Part shown: positions 16,782 through 25,662 of the stretch, piece by piece
Layout of the letters: every line of letters starts with the position of its first letter
How positions within the stretch are numbered: position 1 is the first letter of the stretch
Assembly (NCBI GenBank): GCA_024123915.1
Contig: CP099650.1
Coordinates: 682,001-746,000, forward strand
Length of the DNA stretch: 64,000 nt
Source: Oxalobacteraceae bacterium OTU3CAMAD1
Lineage (GTDB): Bacteria; Pseudomonadota; Gammaproteobacteria; Burkholderiales; Burkholderiaceae_D
Direction of reading: 5' to 3'
Notes under the pieces: model-generated
What the model was told of the DNA's origin: nothing
Databases searched by the model: none
The model's input: only the letters and a program-made list of their open reading frames with translations
Made by a program: the position numbers and the translations under genes

Positions 16782-17390
16782 TTACGCCTCGCCTTTCTCG
16801 TCTTTGCCAATGACCAGCTTGTTGTCGCTCAAGAACATGTAGCGCGGAACCTGCAGATTGTCCGGCGCCGGCTTGTTTTTAAAGACGCGGCCGGCCATGT
16901 CGAAGGTCGAGCCGTGGCATGGGCACAGGAAGCCGCCTTCCCAGTCGTCCGGCAGCGAGGGCTGCGGACCGGGGGCGAACTTGGACGAGGGCGAACAGCC
17001 GAGGTGGGTACAGATGCCGACGGCGACGAGGATGTCGGGCTTGCGCGAGCGCCATTCGTTGCGGGCGTATTCGGGCGTGAATTCTTCGGGATTGCGTTTG
17101 GATTCGGCGTCGGCGACCTTGCCGTCGGTCTTTTTCAGCGACGCCACCATCTCCGGCGTGCGCTTGAGGATCCAGACCGGCTTGCCGCGCCATTCGACCG
17201 TTGTCATTTCCCCGGGGTTGAGCGCCGAGATGTCCACCTCGACCGGCGCGCCGGCGGCTTTCGCCCGTTCCGACGGCTGGAAGGTGCTCACCAGCGCCCC
17301 CGCGGTTGCCAGACCCACTACACCACCCGCCGCGCCTGTTGCGACGAGCAAACCGCGACGGCCGGAATCGACCTGCTTTTCGTTACTCAT
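16782..17390 (-). CDS. petA: Ubiquinol-cytochrome c reductase, Rieske iron-sulfur subunit
   Basis: A 202-residue Rieske protein. The N terminus (SGRRGLLVATGAAGG) has the twin-arginine-type motif and membrane anchor used by these proteins. The 2Fe-2S ligands are in CTHLGC (about 120) and CPCHGS (about 150). It is the first gene of the petABC operon. The gap upstream contains an FNR/Anr-like site. Confidence 0.95.
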   Translation of the reverse strand: MSNEKQVDSGRRGLLVATGAAGGVVGLATAGALVSTFQPSERAKAAGAPVEVDISALNPGEMTTVEWRGKPVWILKRTPEMVASLKKTDGKVADAESKRNPEEFTPEYARNEWRSRKPDILVAVGICTHLGCSPSSKFAPGPQPSLPDDWEGGFLCPCHGSTFDMAGRVFKNKPAPDNLQVPRYMFLSDNKLVIGKDEKGEA

Positions 17391-17760
17391 ACAAACCCCA
17401 ATCAGTCAAAGTGCGAACAAAATCTGGAAACCGCGAACAAACCTGAAAACTGAAAACTTGATGAAGCACGAATGTAGCTTCTAGCAACCTTAAATTATAA
17501 GGTAACCGTGTAGCGAATTAAAGCAAAAACGTTGCCGTAACCCCAATTTGGGCGATTTCCGCACCGTTTTGGGCTTGATTTTTAGCGGACTCTGCCCTAT
17601 GAGGGCGCCCGGCCGTTTTGCCAATTGATATAGGTCAAACTTATAACGTAAATCGCTGTCCAAATGCGTGAACCGCAAGCGTGTTTGGAATCTAATTGAA
17701 AAAATAGTATGATCCACACGCAGTTTTGTTCACAAATGACCACACGTCGAGGATATAAAA
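17391..17760. other. Divergent intergenic region petA / mscL (370 bp)
   Basis: AT-richer than its flanks. It should hold the petABC promoter on the minus strand and the mscL promoter on the plus strand. The only strong motif I see is the FNR/Anr-type site at 17625-17638. A TAGTAT hexamer at about 17706 could be the mscL -10. A minus-strand reading frame of 75 codons (17490-17717) has no ribosome binding site or recognisable content and is not called. Confidence 0.6.
17625..17638. promoter_or_regulatory. FNR/Anr-type binding site
   Basis: TTGATATAGGTCAA fits the Crp/FNR-family palindrome TTGAY-N4-RTCAA. It is about 235 bp upstream of petA and 122 bp upstream of mscL. Oxygen-responsive control of the bc1 operon would be the natural role; this is inferred from motif and place. 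Confidence 0.5.
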
Positions 17761-18186
17761 ATGGCAATGATGCAAGAATTCAAAGAATTCGCGATGAAGG
17801 GCAATGTGGTCGACCTCGCCGTTGGCGTGATCATCGGTGGCGCCTTCGGCAAGATCGTCGATTCGCTGGTGACCGACATCATCATGCCGCCGATCAGCAA
17901 GCTGTTCGGCGGGCTGGACTTCGCCAACTACTACATCGGCCTGAACGGCCAAGCGGCCGGCCTGAGCCTGGCCGAAGCCAAGAAACTGGGCGCCGTGTTC
18001 GCCTATGGTAACTTCGCCACGATTTTGCTCAACTTCATCATCCTGGCCTTCGTCATCTTCCAGATGGTGCGGTTGATGAACCGCGCGCGCAACCTGCGCG
18101 AGCACCCGGCCGTGACGCCGCCGCCGGCCCCGCCCGCCGAGGACATCGTGTTGCTGCGCGAAATCCGCGATTCCCTCAAGAAATAA
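17761..18186 (+). CDS. mscL: Large-conductance mechanosensitive channel
   Basis: A 141-residue MscL. It starts [23 protein letters not shown] with the Gly-rich first helix [20 protein letters not shown], and has a second membrane helix ([22 protein letters not shown]). The C-terminal amphipathic helix carries [14 protein letters not shown]. The homopentamer opens under membrane tension to release solutes during osmotic downshift. It is followed 44 bp later by a periplasmic protease gene on the same strand. Confidence 0.96.
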   Translation: MAMMQEFKEFAMKGNVVDLAVGVIIGGAFGKIVDSLVTDIIMPPISKLFGGLDFANYYIGLNGQAAGLSLAEAKKLGAVFAYGNFATILLNFIILAFVIFQMVRLMNRARNLREHPAVTPPPAPPAEDIVLLREIRDSLKK

Positions 18187-18230
18187 TCAGAATAACCACG
18201 GACGCCGCCCGCCGGCGGCAGTTTCAAGCT

Positions 18231-19406
18231 ATGCGACGACTCTGGCTGTTGTTTGCGCAAACGGTGACCGTCGTTTTGGCGCTGTATTTCGTCTACGTGG
18301 CCGTCGGGCCGCAGGGCGCCGCGCCGGTGCGCCTGCAGCAGATGGGCAGCCCGGAGCGGCCGGCCGTGATGATGGAGGCCGGACCCGGCAAGGCGCCGGC
18401 GTCGGCCGTCGGCTCCTACCGGGCGGCGGCCGGGCGCGCGATGCCGGCCGTGGTCAACATCATCACCAGCAAAAAGCCCAAGCACCGCAAGCATCCGCTG
18501 CTGCGCGATCCCTTCTTCAAAAAATTCTTCGGCGACCGTGACCGCGACGGCGAGGGCGACGACGACGAGGCCAGCCTTGGCTCGGGCGTCATCGTGTCGG
18601 CCGAGGGTTACATCCTGACCAACAACCACGTGGTCGAGGCCGCCGACGAGATCGAGGTCGTGCTGGCCGACGGCCGCAAGGCCGCCGCCAAGGTGGTCGG
18701 CACCGATCCGGAGACCGATCTGGCCGTCATCAAGATCGCGCTCGACAAGCTGCCGGTGATCGTGCTGGGCCAGGCCGAGCAGGCGCAGGTGGGGGATGTG
18801 GTGCTGGCGATCGGCAATCCGTTCGGCGTCGGCCAGACGGTGACGATGGGCATCATCTCGGCGCTGGGGCGTAACAACCTGCACATCAACCATTTCGAGA
18901 ACTTCATCCAGACCGACGCCGCAATCAACTTCGGCAACTCGGGCGGGGCGCTGGTCGACGTCACCGGCAACCTGCTGGGCATCAACTCGGCGATCTATTC
19001 GCAAAGCGGCGGCTCGGTCGGCATCGGCTTCGCGATTCCCGTATCGACGGCCAAAACGGTGATGGAAGCGATCATCAAGTCGGGCCACGTGGTGCGCGGC
19101 TGGATCGGCGTGGAAACGCAGGAGATCACGCCGGAGATGGCCAGCAGCTTCGGCCTCAAGCGCCAGAGCGGCGCTATCATCGCCGGCGTGGTGCGCCACG
19201 GCCCGGCCGACAAGGGCGGCATCAAGCCGGGCGACATCCTGCTGACGGTCGATGGCAAGCCGGTCACCGACACCAATGGCATGCTCAACCTCATCGCCCA
19301 ACTGACTCCGGGCGAAAAAGCTAAAATGACGATCTTGCGCAAGAGCCGCGAAGCGACGATCGACGTCACGGTCGGCAAGCGTCCTGCCAGCGCCAAAATA
19401 AAGTAA
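18231..19406 (+). CDS. HtrA-family serine protease with one PDZ domain (DegS/DegQ-like)
   Basis: A 391-residue protein anchored by an N-terminal helix (LWLLFAQTVTVVLALYFVYV). The trypsin-like domain has the triad His in LTNNHVVEAADE, Asp in ETDLAVIKI and Ser in INFGNSGGALVD. One PDZ domain follows (IIAGVVRHGPADKGGIKPGD). A charged insert (GDRDRDGEGDDDEA) marks the LA loop region. A single PDZ and a retained membrane anchor resemble DegS, but I cannot tell a sigma-E pathway role from sequence alone. It is close to a DUF2461 gene downstream. Confidence 0.92.
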   Translation: MRRLWLLFAQTVTVVLALYFVYVAVGPQGAAPVRLQQMGSPERPAVMMEAGPGKAPASAVGSYRAAAGRAMPAVVNIITSKKPKHRKHPLLRDPFFKKFFGDRDRDGEGDDDEASLGSGVIVSAEGYILTNNHVVEAADEIEVVLADGRKAAAKVVGTDPETDLAVIKIALDKLPVIVLGQAEQAQVGDVVLAIGNPFGVGQTVTMGIISALGRNNLHINHFENFIQTDAAINFGNSGGALVDVTGNLLGINSAIYSQSGGSVGIGFAIPVSTAKTVMEAIIKSGHVVRGWIGVETQEITPEMASSFGLKRQSGAIIAGVVRHGPADKGGIKPGDILLTVDGKPVTDTNGMLNLIAQLTPGEKAKMTILRKSREATIDVTVGKRPASAKIK

Positions 19407-19415
19407 ACCCAATCC

Positions 19416-20108
19416 ATGCATTTACGCGACCTGACTCAATTCCTCAAAGAACTGGCTGACAACAACAACCGTCCATGGTTCATCATGAACAAGCCGCGCT
19501 ACGACATTTTGCGCGAAGAATTCCTGCAAGTGGTCACCGAGATGATCGCCGGGGTGGGCAAGTTCGATCCAGCGGTCAAGTTCAGCAATCCGAAGAAGGC
19601 GATGTTCCGCATCAACCGCGACGTGCGTTTCGCGCATGACAAGAGCCCGTACAAGACGCGGTTCTCGGCGGCGGTGGCGCCGAACGACATGCGCCGTCCG
19701 AGCCAGACCGGCGGGCCGACGTACTACATGCAGATCGACGGGCAGGGCAGGTTGCTGTTCGGCGCGGGCGAGTACATGCCGCCGGCGGGACGGTTGAAGG
19801 CCTTGCGCCAGCACATGGTCGATGACGCTGCCGGGTTCAAGAAGGTACTGAAGAACAAAAAGCTGCGCCTGACGTTTGGGGATATCCGCGACGAGGGCAA
19901 ATTGATGCGTCCGCCGAAGGGCTTCGACGCGGAGCACGAGCACATCGAGTACATCAAGCTGAAGAGTTTCTTCGTGTGGACCGAGATCGATGTGCCGATG
20001 AACAAGCCGGAGTTGCTGGTGCCGTTGATCGTCAACGGATTGAAGGATGCGTTCCCGCTGGTGGAGTGGATGCGGGAAGCAAAAGAAGAAGAGCAACCCG
20101 AGGGGTAA
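19416..20108 (+). CDS. DUF2461 / TIGR02453 family protein
   Basis: A 230-residue member of a widespread family of unknown biochemical function. Typical stretches are DLTQFLKELADNNNRPWFIMN near the start, RINRDVRFAHDKSPYKT around residue 65 and YYMQIDGQGRLLFGAGEYMP. There is no signal peptide or membrane helix, so it is cytoplasmic. The gene lies 9 bp after the HtrA-type protease gene and is probably cotranscribed. A 28-bp palindrome lies just downstream, before convergent gpsA. Confidence 0.85.
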   Translation: MHLRDLTQFLKELADNNNRPWFIMNKPRYDILREEFLQVVTEMIAGVGKFDPAVKFSNPKKAMFRINRDVRFAHDKSPYKTRFSAAVAPNDMRRPSQTGGPTYYMQIDGQGRLLFGAGEYMPPAGRLKALRQHMVDDAAGFKKVLKNKKLRLTFGDIRDEGKLMRPPKGFDAEHEHIEYIKLKSFFVWTEIDVPMNKPELLVPLIVNGLKDAFPLVEWMREAKEEEQPEG

Positions 20109-20134
20109 CAGGCGGCGCGCCGGTCCCGGGTCGC

Positions 20135-20162
20135 GGGGTCGTACCCCATGGGGTACGACCCC
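20135..20162. repeat. 28-bp palindrome, copy 1
   Basis: Perfect 13-bp arms GGGGTCGTACCCC and GGGGTACGACCCC flank AT. The same arms flank TC at 57665-57692. Both copies sit between convergent genes, so they may be a dispersed repeat that also works as a bidirectional terminator. Confidence 0.8.
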
Positions 20163-20201
20163 ATTGCCGAGCCGGTTGATCAGCCGCGATGGTTCACGGG
20201 T

Positions 20202-21245
20202 TCAGCGTTTGACCTTTTCATCGCGCGGATCGCGCGACAGCAATTTCGCCACCATCGCCTGAGGCTGGTCGCCGTCGAACAGCACACCCGCCACCGCGTT
20301 GGTGATCGGCATGTCGACGCCCATCCTGGCCGCCAGCTCGCGTACCGCCTTCGAGCACGGCACGCCTTCTGCCACGTGGCCCAGTTCCTGCACGATGGTC
20401 TCAAGAGCTTTGCCCTGCGCCAGCCCCAAGCCCACCCGCCGGTTGCGCGACAGATCGCCGGTGCAGGTCAGAATCAGATCGCCCATGCCGGTCAAGCCCA
20501 TGAACGTTTCCGTCTGCCCGCCCAGGGCGGTGCCCAGGCGCGTGATTTCAGCCAACCCGCGCGTGATCAGCGCAGCCCGGGCGTTCAATCCCAACCCCAG
20601 CCCATCAGCCACTCCGGTGGCGATCGCCAGCACGTTCTTGACCGCGCCGCCTACCTCCACACCGACCAGATCCTCGCTGGAATACACGCGGATATTGCCG
20701 CCGTGGACGGCCGCCACGACGCAATCGCGCAGCGCCGCCGAGCTTGAAGCGATGGTCAGCGCGCACGGCAACCCGCGCGCCACTTCCTGCGCGAACGACG
20801 GGCCCGACAAGGCGCCGCCGGCGACGCCGTCGCCCAGCACTTCACGCACGATTTGATGCGGCAGCAAGCCGGTGCCGTACTCGAAGCCCTTGCACAGCCA
20901 CACCACATGCGACACCGCGTGCGGCTTGAGCTGCTCCAGCAACGGACGCAAGCCCGCCACCGGGCAGGCGGCGATCAGCAGGCCGTCGGCGCCGGCCGCG
21001 TGCGCCAGCGCGGCGTCGAAGCCGGCGGCGACCTGCAAACGGTCGGGGAAGGGATGGCCGGGCAGGTATTCGGTATTGTCGCGGGCTTCGCCCATGGCTT
21101 GCAGCGAGGCGCTGTTGCGGCCCCACAGCAGCACGTCGTGGCGCTGCGCCAGCGCGATGGCGACGGCGGTGCCCCAGGCGCCCGCGCCGAGCACGGTCAC
21201 CTTGCGCACGTTTGGCGCAGCTTGTTTGTTTTGATTGTCTGGCAT
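20202..21245 (-). CDS. gpsA: Glycerol-3-phosphate dehydrogenase [NAD(P)+]
   Basis: A 347-residue GpsA. The N-terminal Rossmann motif is [16 protein letters not shown]. Substrate and catalytic regions include [36 protein letters not shown] (with the catalytic Lys) and [22 protein letters not shown]. It reduces dihydroxyacetone phosphate to sn-glycerol 3-phosphate for phospholipids. In this lineage it lies in the gpmA-secB-gpsA neighbourhood, as here. The first 13 residues form a flexible extension. Confidence 0.96.
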   Translation of the reverse strand: MPDNQNKQAAPNVRKVTVLGAGAWGTAVAIALAQRHDVLLWGRNSASLQAMGEARDNTEYLPGHPFPDRLQVAAGFDAALAHAAGADGLLIAACPVAGLRPLLEQLKPHAVSHVVWLCKGFEYGTGLLPHQIVREVLGDGVAGGALSGPSFAQEVARGLPCALTIASSSAALRDCVVAAVHGGNIRVYSSEDLVGVEVGGAVKNVLAIATGVADGLGLGLNARAALITRGLAEITRLGTALGGQTETFMGLTGMGDLILTCTGDLSRNRRVGLGLAQGKALETIVQELGHVAEGVPCSKAVRELAARMGVDMPITNAVAGVLFDGDQPQAMVAKLLSRDPRDEKVKR

Positions 21246-21292
21246 GGGATCCCGTTCGGCACCATTGAAGGGCCGTTGTTCAGATCCTGGGA

Positions 21293-21736
21293 TTATATGC
21301 CCCAGATCTCGGCATTCTTGACGTAACCGACCAGGCCGTCGCGGTGACGCACCTTGATCCAGCCGCCGGCGGCCACTTCGGTCACTTCCATCAACACGCC
21401 CTTGTCGGCGGTAAAGACGGCGGTGGCGGCATCATCCGGCGTGGCGCGGACCTTCAGGTTGGCCACGCGCGAGATCACGTTGCGCTTGGCGGTCAGTCCC
21501 TTGGCCTCGGTCCAGGCCATTTCGCCGTTGACGTCGCGCACCTTGAGCCATTCGCCGTAGGCCAGCACCACTTCGAGCGGCGCGCCGCGCGGCACGATAA
21601 ACAGCTTGCCGCCCTTGGTCGATGGGGCGTCGTACAGCACCACAGGCGCGGCGCCTACCGTTTTGAAGTCGAACGCGTGGCTGCTCGCGGCGGCCAGCAT
21701 CAGGCTCAGACCTGCGATCAAACGGGGAAATGTCAT
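21293..21736 (-). CDS. Periplasmic SH3-domain protein
   Basis: A 147-residue exported protein with a signal peptide ([20 protein letters not shown]). Two bacterial SH3 repeats follow: residues about 30-75 ([20 protein letters not shown] ... WLKVRD) and 85-145 ([15 protein letters not shown] ... [16 protein letters not shown]). Such domains often bind peptidoglycan or signal proteins. It stands between secB and gpsA on the same strand, with 47 bp to gpsA and 117 bp to secB. Confidence 0.85.
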   Translation of the reverse strand: MTFPRLIAGLSLMLAAASSHAFDFKTVGAAPVVLYDAPSTKGGKLFIVPRGAPLEVVLAYGEWLKVRDVNGEMAWTEAKGLTAKRNVISRVANLKVRATPDDAATAVFTADKGVLMEVTEVAAGGWIKVRHRDGLVGYVKNAEIWGI

Positions 21737-21853
21737 GGCTTACCTTGCTGATGGAGGACAGCGCGCGGGACGCGGCTAGTCGGGTGAAACAGCCGCCGGA
21801 CGAGCGTCCGGCGACGTTGCTACAGTATAACTCTAAGCGGCTGTTCGCGCTTA

Positions 21854-22333
21854 TTAGTGCGTGGTGGCGCTGTCGGCAGCTGGTGCGGCGGCGGCGGCAT
21901 CGGCCACGGCTTGCAGGCGCTGCTGGTAGAACACTTCGAAGTTGATCTCGGCCAGGTGCACTGGTGGGAAACCGGCACGGGTGATCACGTCGGCGATGTT
22001 GGCGCGCAGGTAAGGGTAGACGATGTTCGGGCAACCGATGCCCAGCAGCGGATCGAGTTGATCGGCAGGGATGTTACGGGCTTCGAAGATACCGGCTTGC
22101 TTGCCTTCGACCAGGAAAGCGACTTTGTCTTTGACTTTGGCGGTCACGGTGATGGTGACGGTCGATTCGAAGATGCCGTCGGCCAGTGGCTCGGCGCCCA
22201 CGTCCAGGGCCACTTCGATGGTCGGTGCTTCCTGTTCCAGGAAGATAGCTGGGGAATTCGGTTGCTCCAGCGACATGTCTTTCAGGTAGACGCGTTGGAT
22301 TTGGAATACTGGTTGCAGGTTTTCTTCAGACAT
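21854..22333 (-). CDS. secB: Protein-export chaperone SecB
   Basis: A 159-residue SecB. Typical segments are [19 protein letters not shown] at the start, [19 protein letters not shown] in the middle, and the conserved [21 protein letters not shown]. The tetramer holds preproteins unfolded and hands them to SecA. The tail is Ala-rich. Neighbouring grxC, rhodanese and gpmA genes are the usual companions. Confidence 0.96.
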   Translation of the reverse strand: MSEENLQPVFQIQRVYLKDMSLEQPNSPAIFLEQEAPTIEVALDVGAEPLADGIFESTVTITVTAKVKDKVAFLVEGKQAGIFEARNIPADQLDPLLGIGCPNIVYPYLRANIADVITRAGFPPVHLAEINFEVFYQQRLQAVADAAAAAPAADSATTH

Positions 22334-22491
22334 GGAACGCTTTCGTTATAGTGAAAACGAGCGGCACGGGCCGCTCAGATGATGTTGGCTTGGGATGGCC
22401 GAATAAAAGCCCAAATCAAACGCGAGGGCAATTGTATCAAAACCACTATCGATGCAAAGGATTTCCGCCCGCTCGTTGTATTTGGAGTCAG

Positions 22492-22752
22492 TTAGCCATT
22501 TAACAAGGGTGTCAGCCGGCCGGCTTGATCGAGCGCATACAAATCATCGAAACCGCCGACATGGGTGTCGCCGATGTAGATTTGCGGCACGGTGCGGCGG
22601 CCGGTTTTTTGCATCATCAGCATGCGCTGCTCCGGGTCGAGGTCGACGCGGATTTTCTTCAGCTCGGTCACGCCCTTCGATTCAAGCAGGCGCTCGGCGC
22701 GGGTGCAGTACGGGCACACGGCGGTGGTGTACATGATCACTTCGGTCGTCAT
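22492..22752 (-). CDS. grxC: Glutaredoxin 3
   Basis: An 86-residue dithiol glutaredoxin. The active site is TAVCPYCTRAERLL, and the glutathione site is RRTVPQIYIGDTHVGGFDDL with the cis-Pro. It reduces protein disulfides with glutathione. The start is the ATG five codons into the open frame, where homologues begin. It lies 15 bp after the rhodanese gene on the same strand and is probably cotranscribed. Confidence 0.95.
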   Translation of the reverse strand: MTTEVIMYTTAVCPYCTRAERLLESKGVTELKKIRVDLDPEQRMLMMQKTGRRTVPQIYIGDTHVGGFDDLYALDQAGRLTPLLNG

Positions 22753-22767
22753 GATGCTTCCTTCCAA

Positions 22768-23223
22768 TTATTTTGCCTGCGGCTTGGCCAAGGTCACCGA
22801 TGGCTTAGCCGACGTCGCCGCCGGCTTGGCCAGCGGCAGGCCGGCTTTTTGCCATGCGGCAATGCCACCTTCCAGGTTCACCACGTCGGTGAAGCCGGCT
22901 TTGGACAGTTTAGCCGCAGCCGAGGACGCACGGGCGCCGGATTGGCAAACCACCACCACGCTCTTGCTCTTGAACTTGTCCAATTCACCGATCCGCTGGT
23001 CCAGTTCGGCCAGTGGAATGTTCTTCGCGTCCGGCAGGGAACCGTTGGCGAATTCTTTCGCGTCGCGTACGTCTACAATGGTGGCTTTGCTACGATTAAT
23101 CAACATCGTCACGTCTTGCGGGGTGGCCCGTTTGCCGCGCTGGGTCAGCAGCGGCCACAGCAGCGCGCCGCCGGAGAGAACGACGACGGCGATGATGAAA
23201 ATATTGTCAATGAAGAATTTCAC
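22768..23223 (-). CDS. Membrane-anchored rhodanese-like protein
   Basis: A 151-residue protein with an N-terminal membrane helix (IFIIAVVVLSGGALLWPLL) and one rhodanese domain (about 40-125). The active-site loop is VVVCQSGARASSA with the catalytic Cys. A Lys/Ala/Pro-rich C-terminal tail follows. It resembles E. coli YibN, encoded likewise beside grxC and secB. Sulfur transfer is the family activity; the acceptor here is unknown. Confidence 0.9.
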   Translation of the reverse strand: MKFFIDNIFIIAVVVLSGGALLWPLLTQRGKRATPQDVTMLINRSKATIVDVRDAKEFANGSLPDAKNIPLAELDQRIGELDKFKSKSVVVVCQSGARASSAAAKLSKAGFTDVVNLEGGIAAWQKAGLPLAKPAATSAKPSVTLAKPQAK

Positions 23224-23331
23224 GGGGTTCCAATGGTTTAACTTAATCCGCGCATTATAAAATAGAAGCTGGAAGAGTTCTTAAAGCACTGGTAATCCCT
23301 CCGATTCACTCCTTTTTTGAAGATAGTCCAC

Positions 23332-24078
23332 ATGTACAAAATCGTATTCATGCGCCATGGCGAATCCACCTGGAACCTGTCGAACCGCTTCACCGGCTGG
23401 ACCGATGTCGACCTGACCGAAAAAGGCGTGGCCGAAGCCAAGGCCGCCGGCAAGGTGCTCAAGGAATCGGGCTTCACCTTCGACCTGGCCTACACCTCGG
23501 TGCTCAAGCGCGCCATCCGCACCTTGTGGCTGTCGCTCGACGAGATGGATATGATGTACCTGCCGATCAAGAACGACTGGCGCCTGAACGAACGCCACTA
23601 CGGCGCGCTGCAGGGCCTGGACAAGGGCGAGACCGCCGCCAAGTACGGCGACGAGCAAGTGCTGGTATGGCGCCGCAGCTACGACACGCCGCCGCCACCG
23701 CTGGAAGAGGGCGACGACCGCGCCTCGTTCAACGACCCGCGCTACGCCGGCCTGGATAAGTCGCAGATCCCGCTGACCGAATGCCTGAAGGACACCGTGG
23801 CGCGCGTGATGCCGGCTTGGGACGAGGAAATCGCCCCGGCCATCCGCGCCGGCAAGAAGATCATCATCTCGGCCCACGGCAACAGCCTGCGCGCGCTGAT
23901 CAAGATGCTCGACGGCATCAGCGACAACGACATCGTCGGCTTGAATATCCCTAACGGCCAGCCGCTGGTCTACGAGCTCGATGCCGACCTGAAGCCGATC
24001 CGCCACTACTATCTCGGCGACGCCGACGCCATCGCGGCTGCACAAGCCGCCGTCGCCAACCAGGGCAAGGCCAAGTAA
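23332..24078 (+). CDS. gpmA: 2,3-bisphosphoglycerate-dependent phosphoglycerate mutase
   Basis: A 248-residue enzyme of glycolysis and gluconeogenesis. The phosphohistidine motif is [11 protein letters not shown] at the start, [15 protein letters not shown] holds the second conserved residues and the second His is in [13 protein letters not shown]. It interconverts 3- and 2-phosphoglycerate. I use the ATG at 23332, five codons into the frame, as homologues begin MYKIVF. It is divergent from the rhodanese gene and probably starts a gpmA-envC-ctpA-ThiF run. Confidence 0.96.
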   Translation: MYKIVFMRHGESTWNLSNRFTGWTDVDLTEKGVAEAKAAGKVLKESGFTFDLAYTSVLKRAIRTLWLSLDEMDMMYLPIKNDWRLNERHYGALQGLDKGETAAKYGDEQVLVWRRSYDTPPPPLEEGDDRASFNDPRYAGLDKSQIPLTECLKDTVARVMPAWDEEIAPAIRAGKKIIISAHGNSLRALIKMLDGISDNDIVGLNIPNGQPLVYELDADLKPIRHYYLGDADAIAAAQAAVANQGKAK

Positions 24079-24079
24079 T

Positions 24080-25648
24080 TTGTCTCATTCTTCATTTAGA
24101 GGTTGGCGCAAGGCCGCCGCCGTCACCGGCGCGGCCTTGCTGTTGATAACGTCCCTGGGCGCCCAAGCCCAGACCGCCCGCTCCAGCAAACCGACCGAGC
24201 GCAGCAAGCAGAAGGCGCTGGCCGAGGCCGAGCGCGCCGGCTTGCAGCAAAAGCTGTCGGCGCTCAAAAAGGACATCAGCAAGACCGAAAGCGCCAAGGA
24301 CGACGCGGAAGATACGCTGGCCGAGTCGGAACAGGCGATTTCGGACGCCAACCGCGCGCTGCGCGACCTGCAGCAGGAGCTCGGCGATACCCAGGGCAAG
24401 TTGCAGCAGCTGACCGCCGAGCGCGAGCGGCTGACGGCTACGGTCGCGCTGCAAAAGCAGCAGCTGGCCAAGCTGCTGCGCGAGCACTATGTCGCAGGCA
24501 ATGAAGACCGCATCAAATTACTGCTGTCCGGGGACAACCCCAACCGCATCAACCGCGATCTGCAGATGATGGCCTATGTGTCGCAGGCACAGGCCCGCCT
24601 GTTGGACGCGCTGCGCGCCAATCTCAAGGCCGTCGAGGATAACCAGGCCGAGGCGCAAAACGCCAATGACGAGCTGGCCGAGATCGCGCAGGAACAAAGG
24701 CAGCAGAAATCCAAGCTGGAACAGGAAAAGACGCGCCGCGCGGCCCTGCTGTCGACCTTGTCGCAAAAGCTGGTGGCCCAGCGCAAGGAGGCGGGCAACG
24801 TCGAGCGCGACGAGCAGCGCATCAGCGGGCTGGTCGACAAGCTGAACAAGCTGATCGAAGAGCAGGCGATCGCCGCCGCCGCCGAAAAGAAACGCCAGGA
24901 ACAACTGGCGGCCGCCCGCGCCGCCGCCAAGGCCAAGGCCGACGCCGAGAAAAAGGCGCAGCTGTTGGCCCAGGCCCAGGCGCGCGCCAAGGCCGCCGCT
25001 GCCGCGCAGGCCGAGCGCGAACGCCTGGCCAAGGCCAACGCCAACAAATCCGGCACGATCAAACCAGCCCAGCCGACCAAACCGCCGGTGCCGGCCAGGC
25101 CCGATCCGATCGACGCCGACGAACCAAAAGTCGCCGTCAAGCTCGATCCGACACCGGCGCCGACGCCCGCACCTGCACCTGCGCCGGTCGAGGAACCGGT
25201 CCGGCCGCCGGCCCGCGCCGCCGACATCGCCCTGGCGCCCGCCGCGCCGGCCGGCGCCTTCGCCAGCCTCAAAGGCAAGATGGGCTCGCCGGTCAGCGGC
25301 CAGGTGGCGGCCAAGTTCGGCAGCAAGCGCGGCCAGGGGCCGAGCTGGAAGGGCGTCTTCATCCGCGCCGCCGAAGGGGCCGACGTGCGCGCCGTCGCCG
25401 GCGGCCGGGTGGTGTTCGCCGAATGGCTGCGCGGCTTCGGCAACCTGATCATCGTCGACCACGGCGGCCAGTACATGAGTATTTACGGTAATAATCAGTC
25501 ATTGCTGAAAAGGGCAGGCGACATCGTCAAATCGGGCGACCCGATAGCGAGCGCGGGCAACAGCGGCGGCAACGAGGAATCAGGGCTATACTTCGAGCTT
25601 CGCCATCAGGGCACGGCATTCGATCCGGCTGGCTGGGTCAAGTTTTAA
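24080..25648 (+). CDS. EnvC-like murein hydrolase activator (degenerate LytM domain)
   Basis: A 522-residue exported protein. A signal peptide is followed by long coiled coils (about 35-310, many Gln/Glu/Lys/Ala), a Pro-rich linker, and a C-terminal LytM/M23 domain (about 390-520). The zinc ligands of true M23 peptidases are missing: the first His-x3-Asp site reads PSWKGVFI and the HxH motif reads GLYFELRH. That pattern is the mark of EnvC-type activators, which switch on AmiA/AmiB amidases at the septum. It starts at TTG one base after the gpmA stop. Confidence 0.88.
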   Translation: MSHSSFRGWRKAAAVTGAALLLITSLGAQAQTARSSKPTERSKQKALAEAERAGLQQKLSALKKDISKTESAKDDAEDTLAESEQAISDANRALRDLQQELGDTQGKLQQLTAERERLTATVALQKQQLAKLLREHYVAGNEDRIKLLLSGDNPNRINRDLQMMAYVSQAQARLLDALRANLKAVEDNQAEAQNANDELAEIAQEQRQQKSKLEQEKTRRAALLSTLSQKLVAQRKEAGNVERDEQRISGLVDKLNKLIEEQAIAAAAEKKRQEQLAAARAAAKAKADAEKKAQLLAQAQARAKAAAAAQAERERLAKANANKSGTIKPAQPTKPPVPARPDPIDADEPKVAVKLDPTPAPTPAPAPAPVEEPVRPPARAADIALAPAAPAGAFASLKGKMGSPVSGQVAAKFGSKRGQGPSWKGVFIRAAEGADVRAVAGGRVVFAEWLRGFGNLIIVDHGGQYMSIYGNNQSLLKRAGDIVKSGDPIASAGNSGGNEESGLYFELRHQGTAFDPAGWVKF

Positions 25649-25662
25649 GGTTCGCGGAGAAA

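Noticed and set aside
17490..17717. A 75-codon frame in the petA/mscL gap
   Set aside because: No ribosome binding site, no recognisable content, and it covers the FNR-type site and probable promoters.
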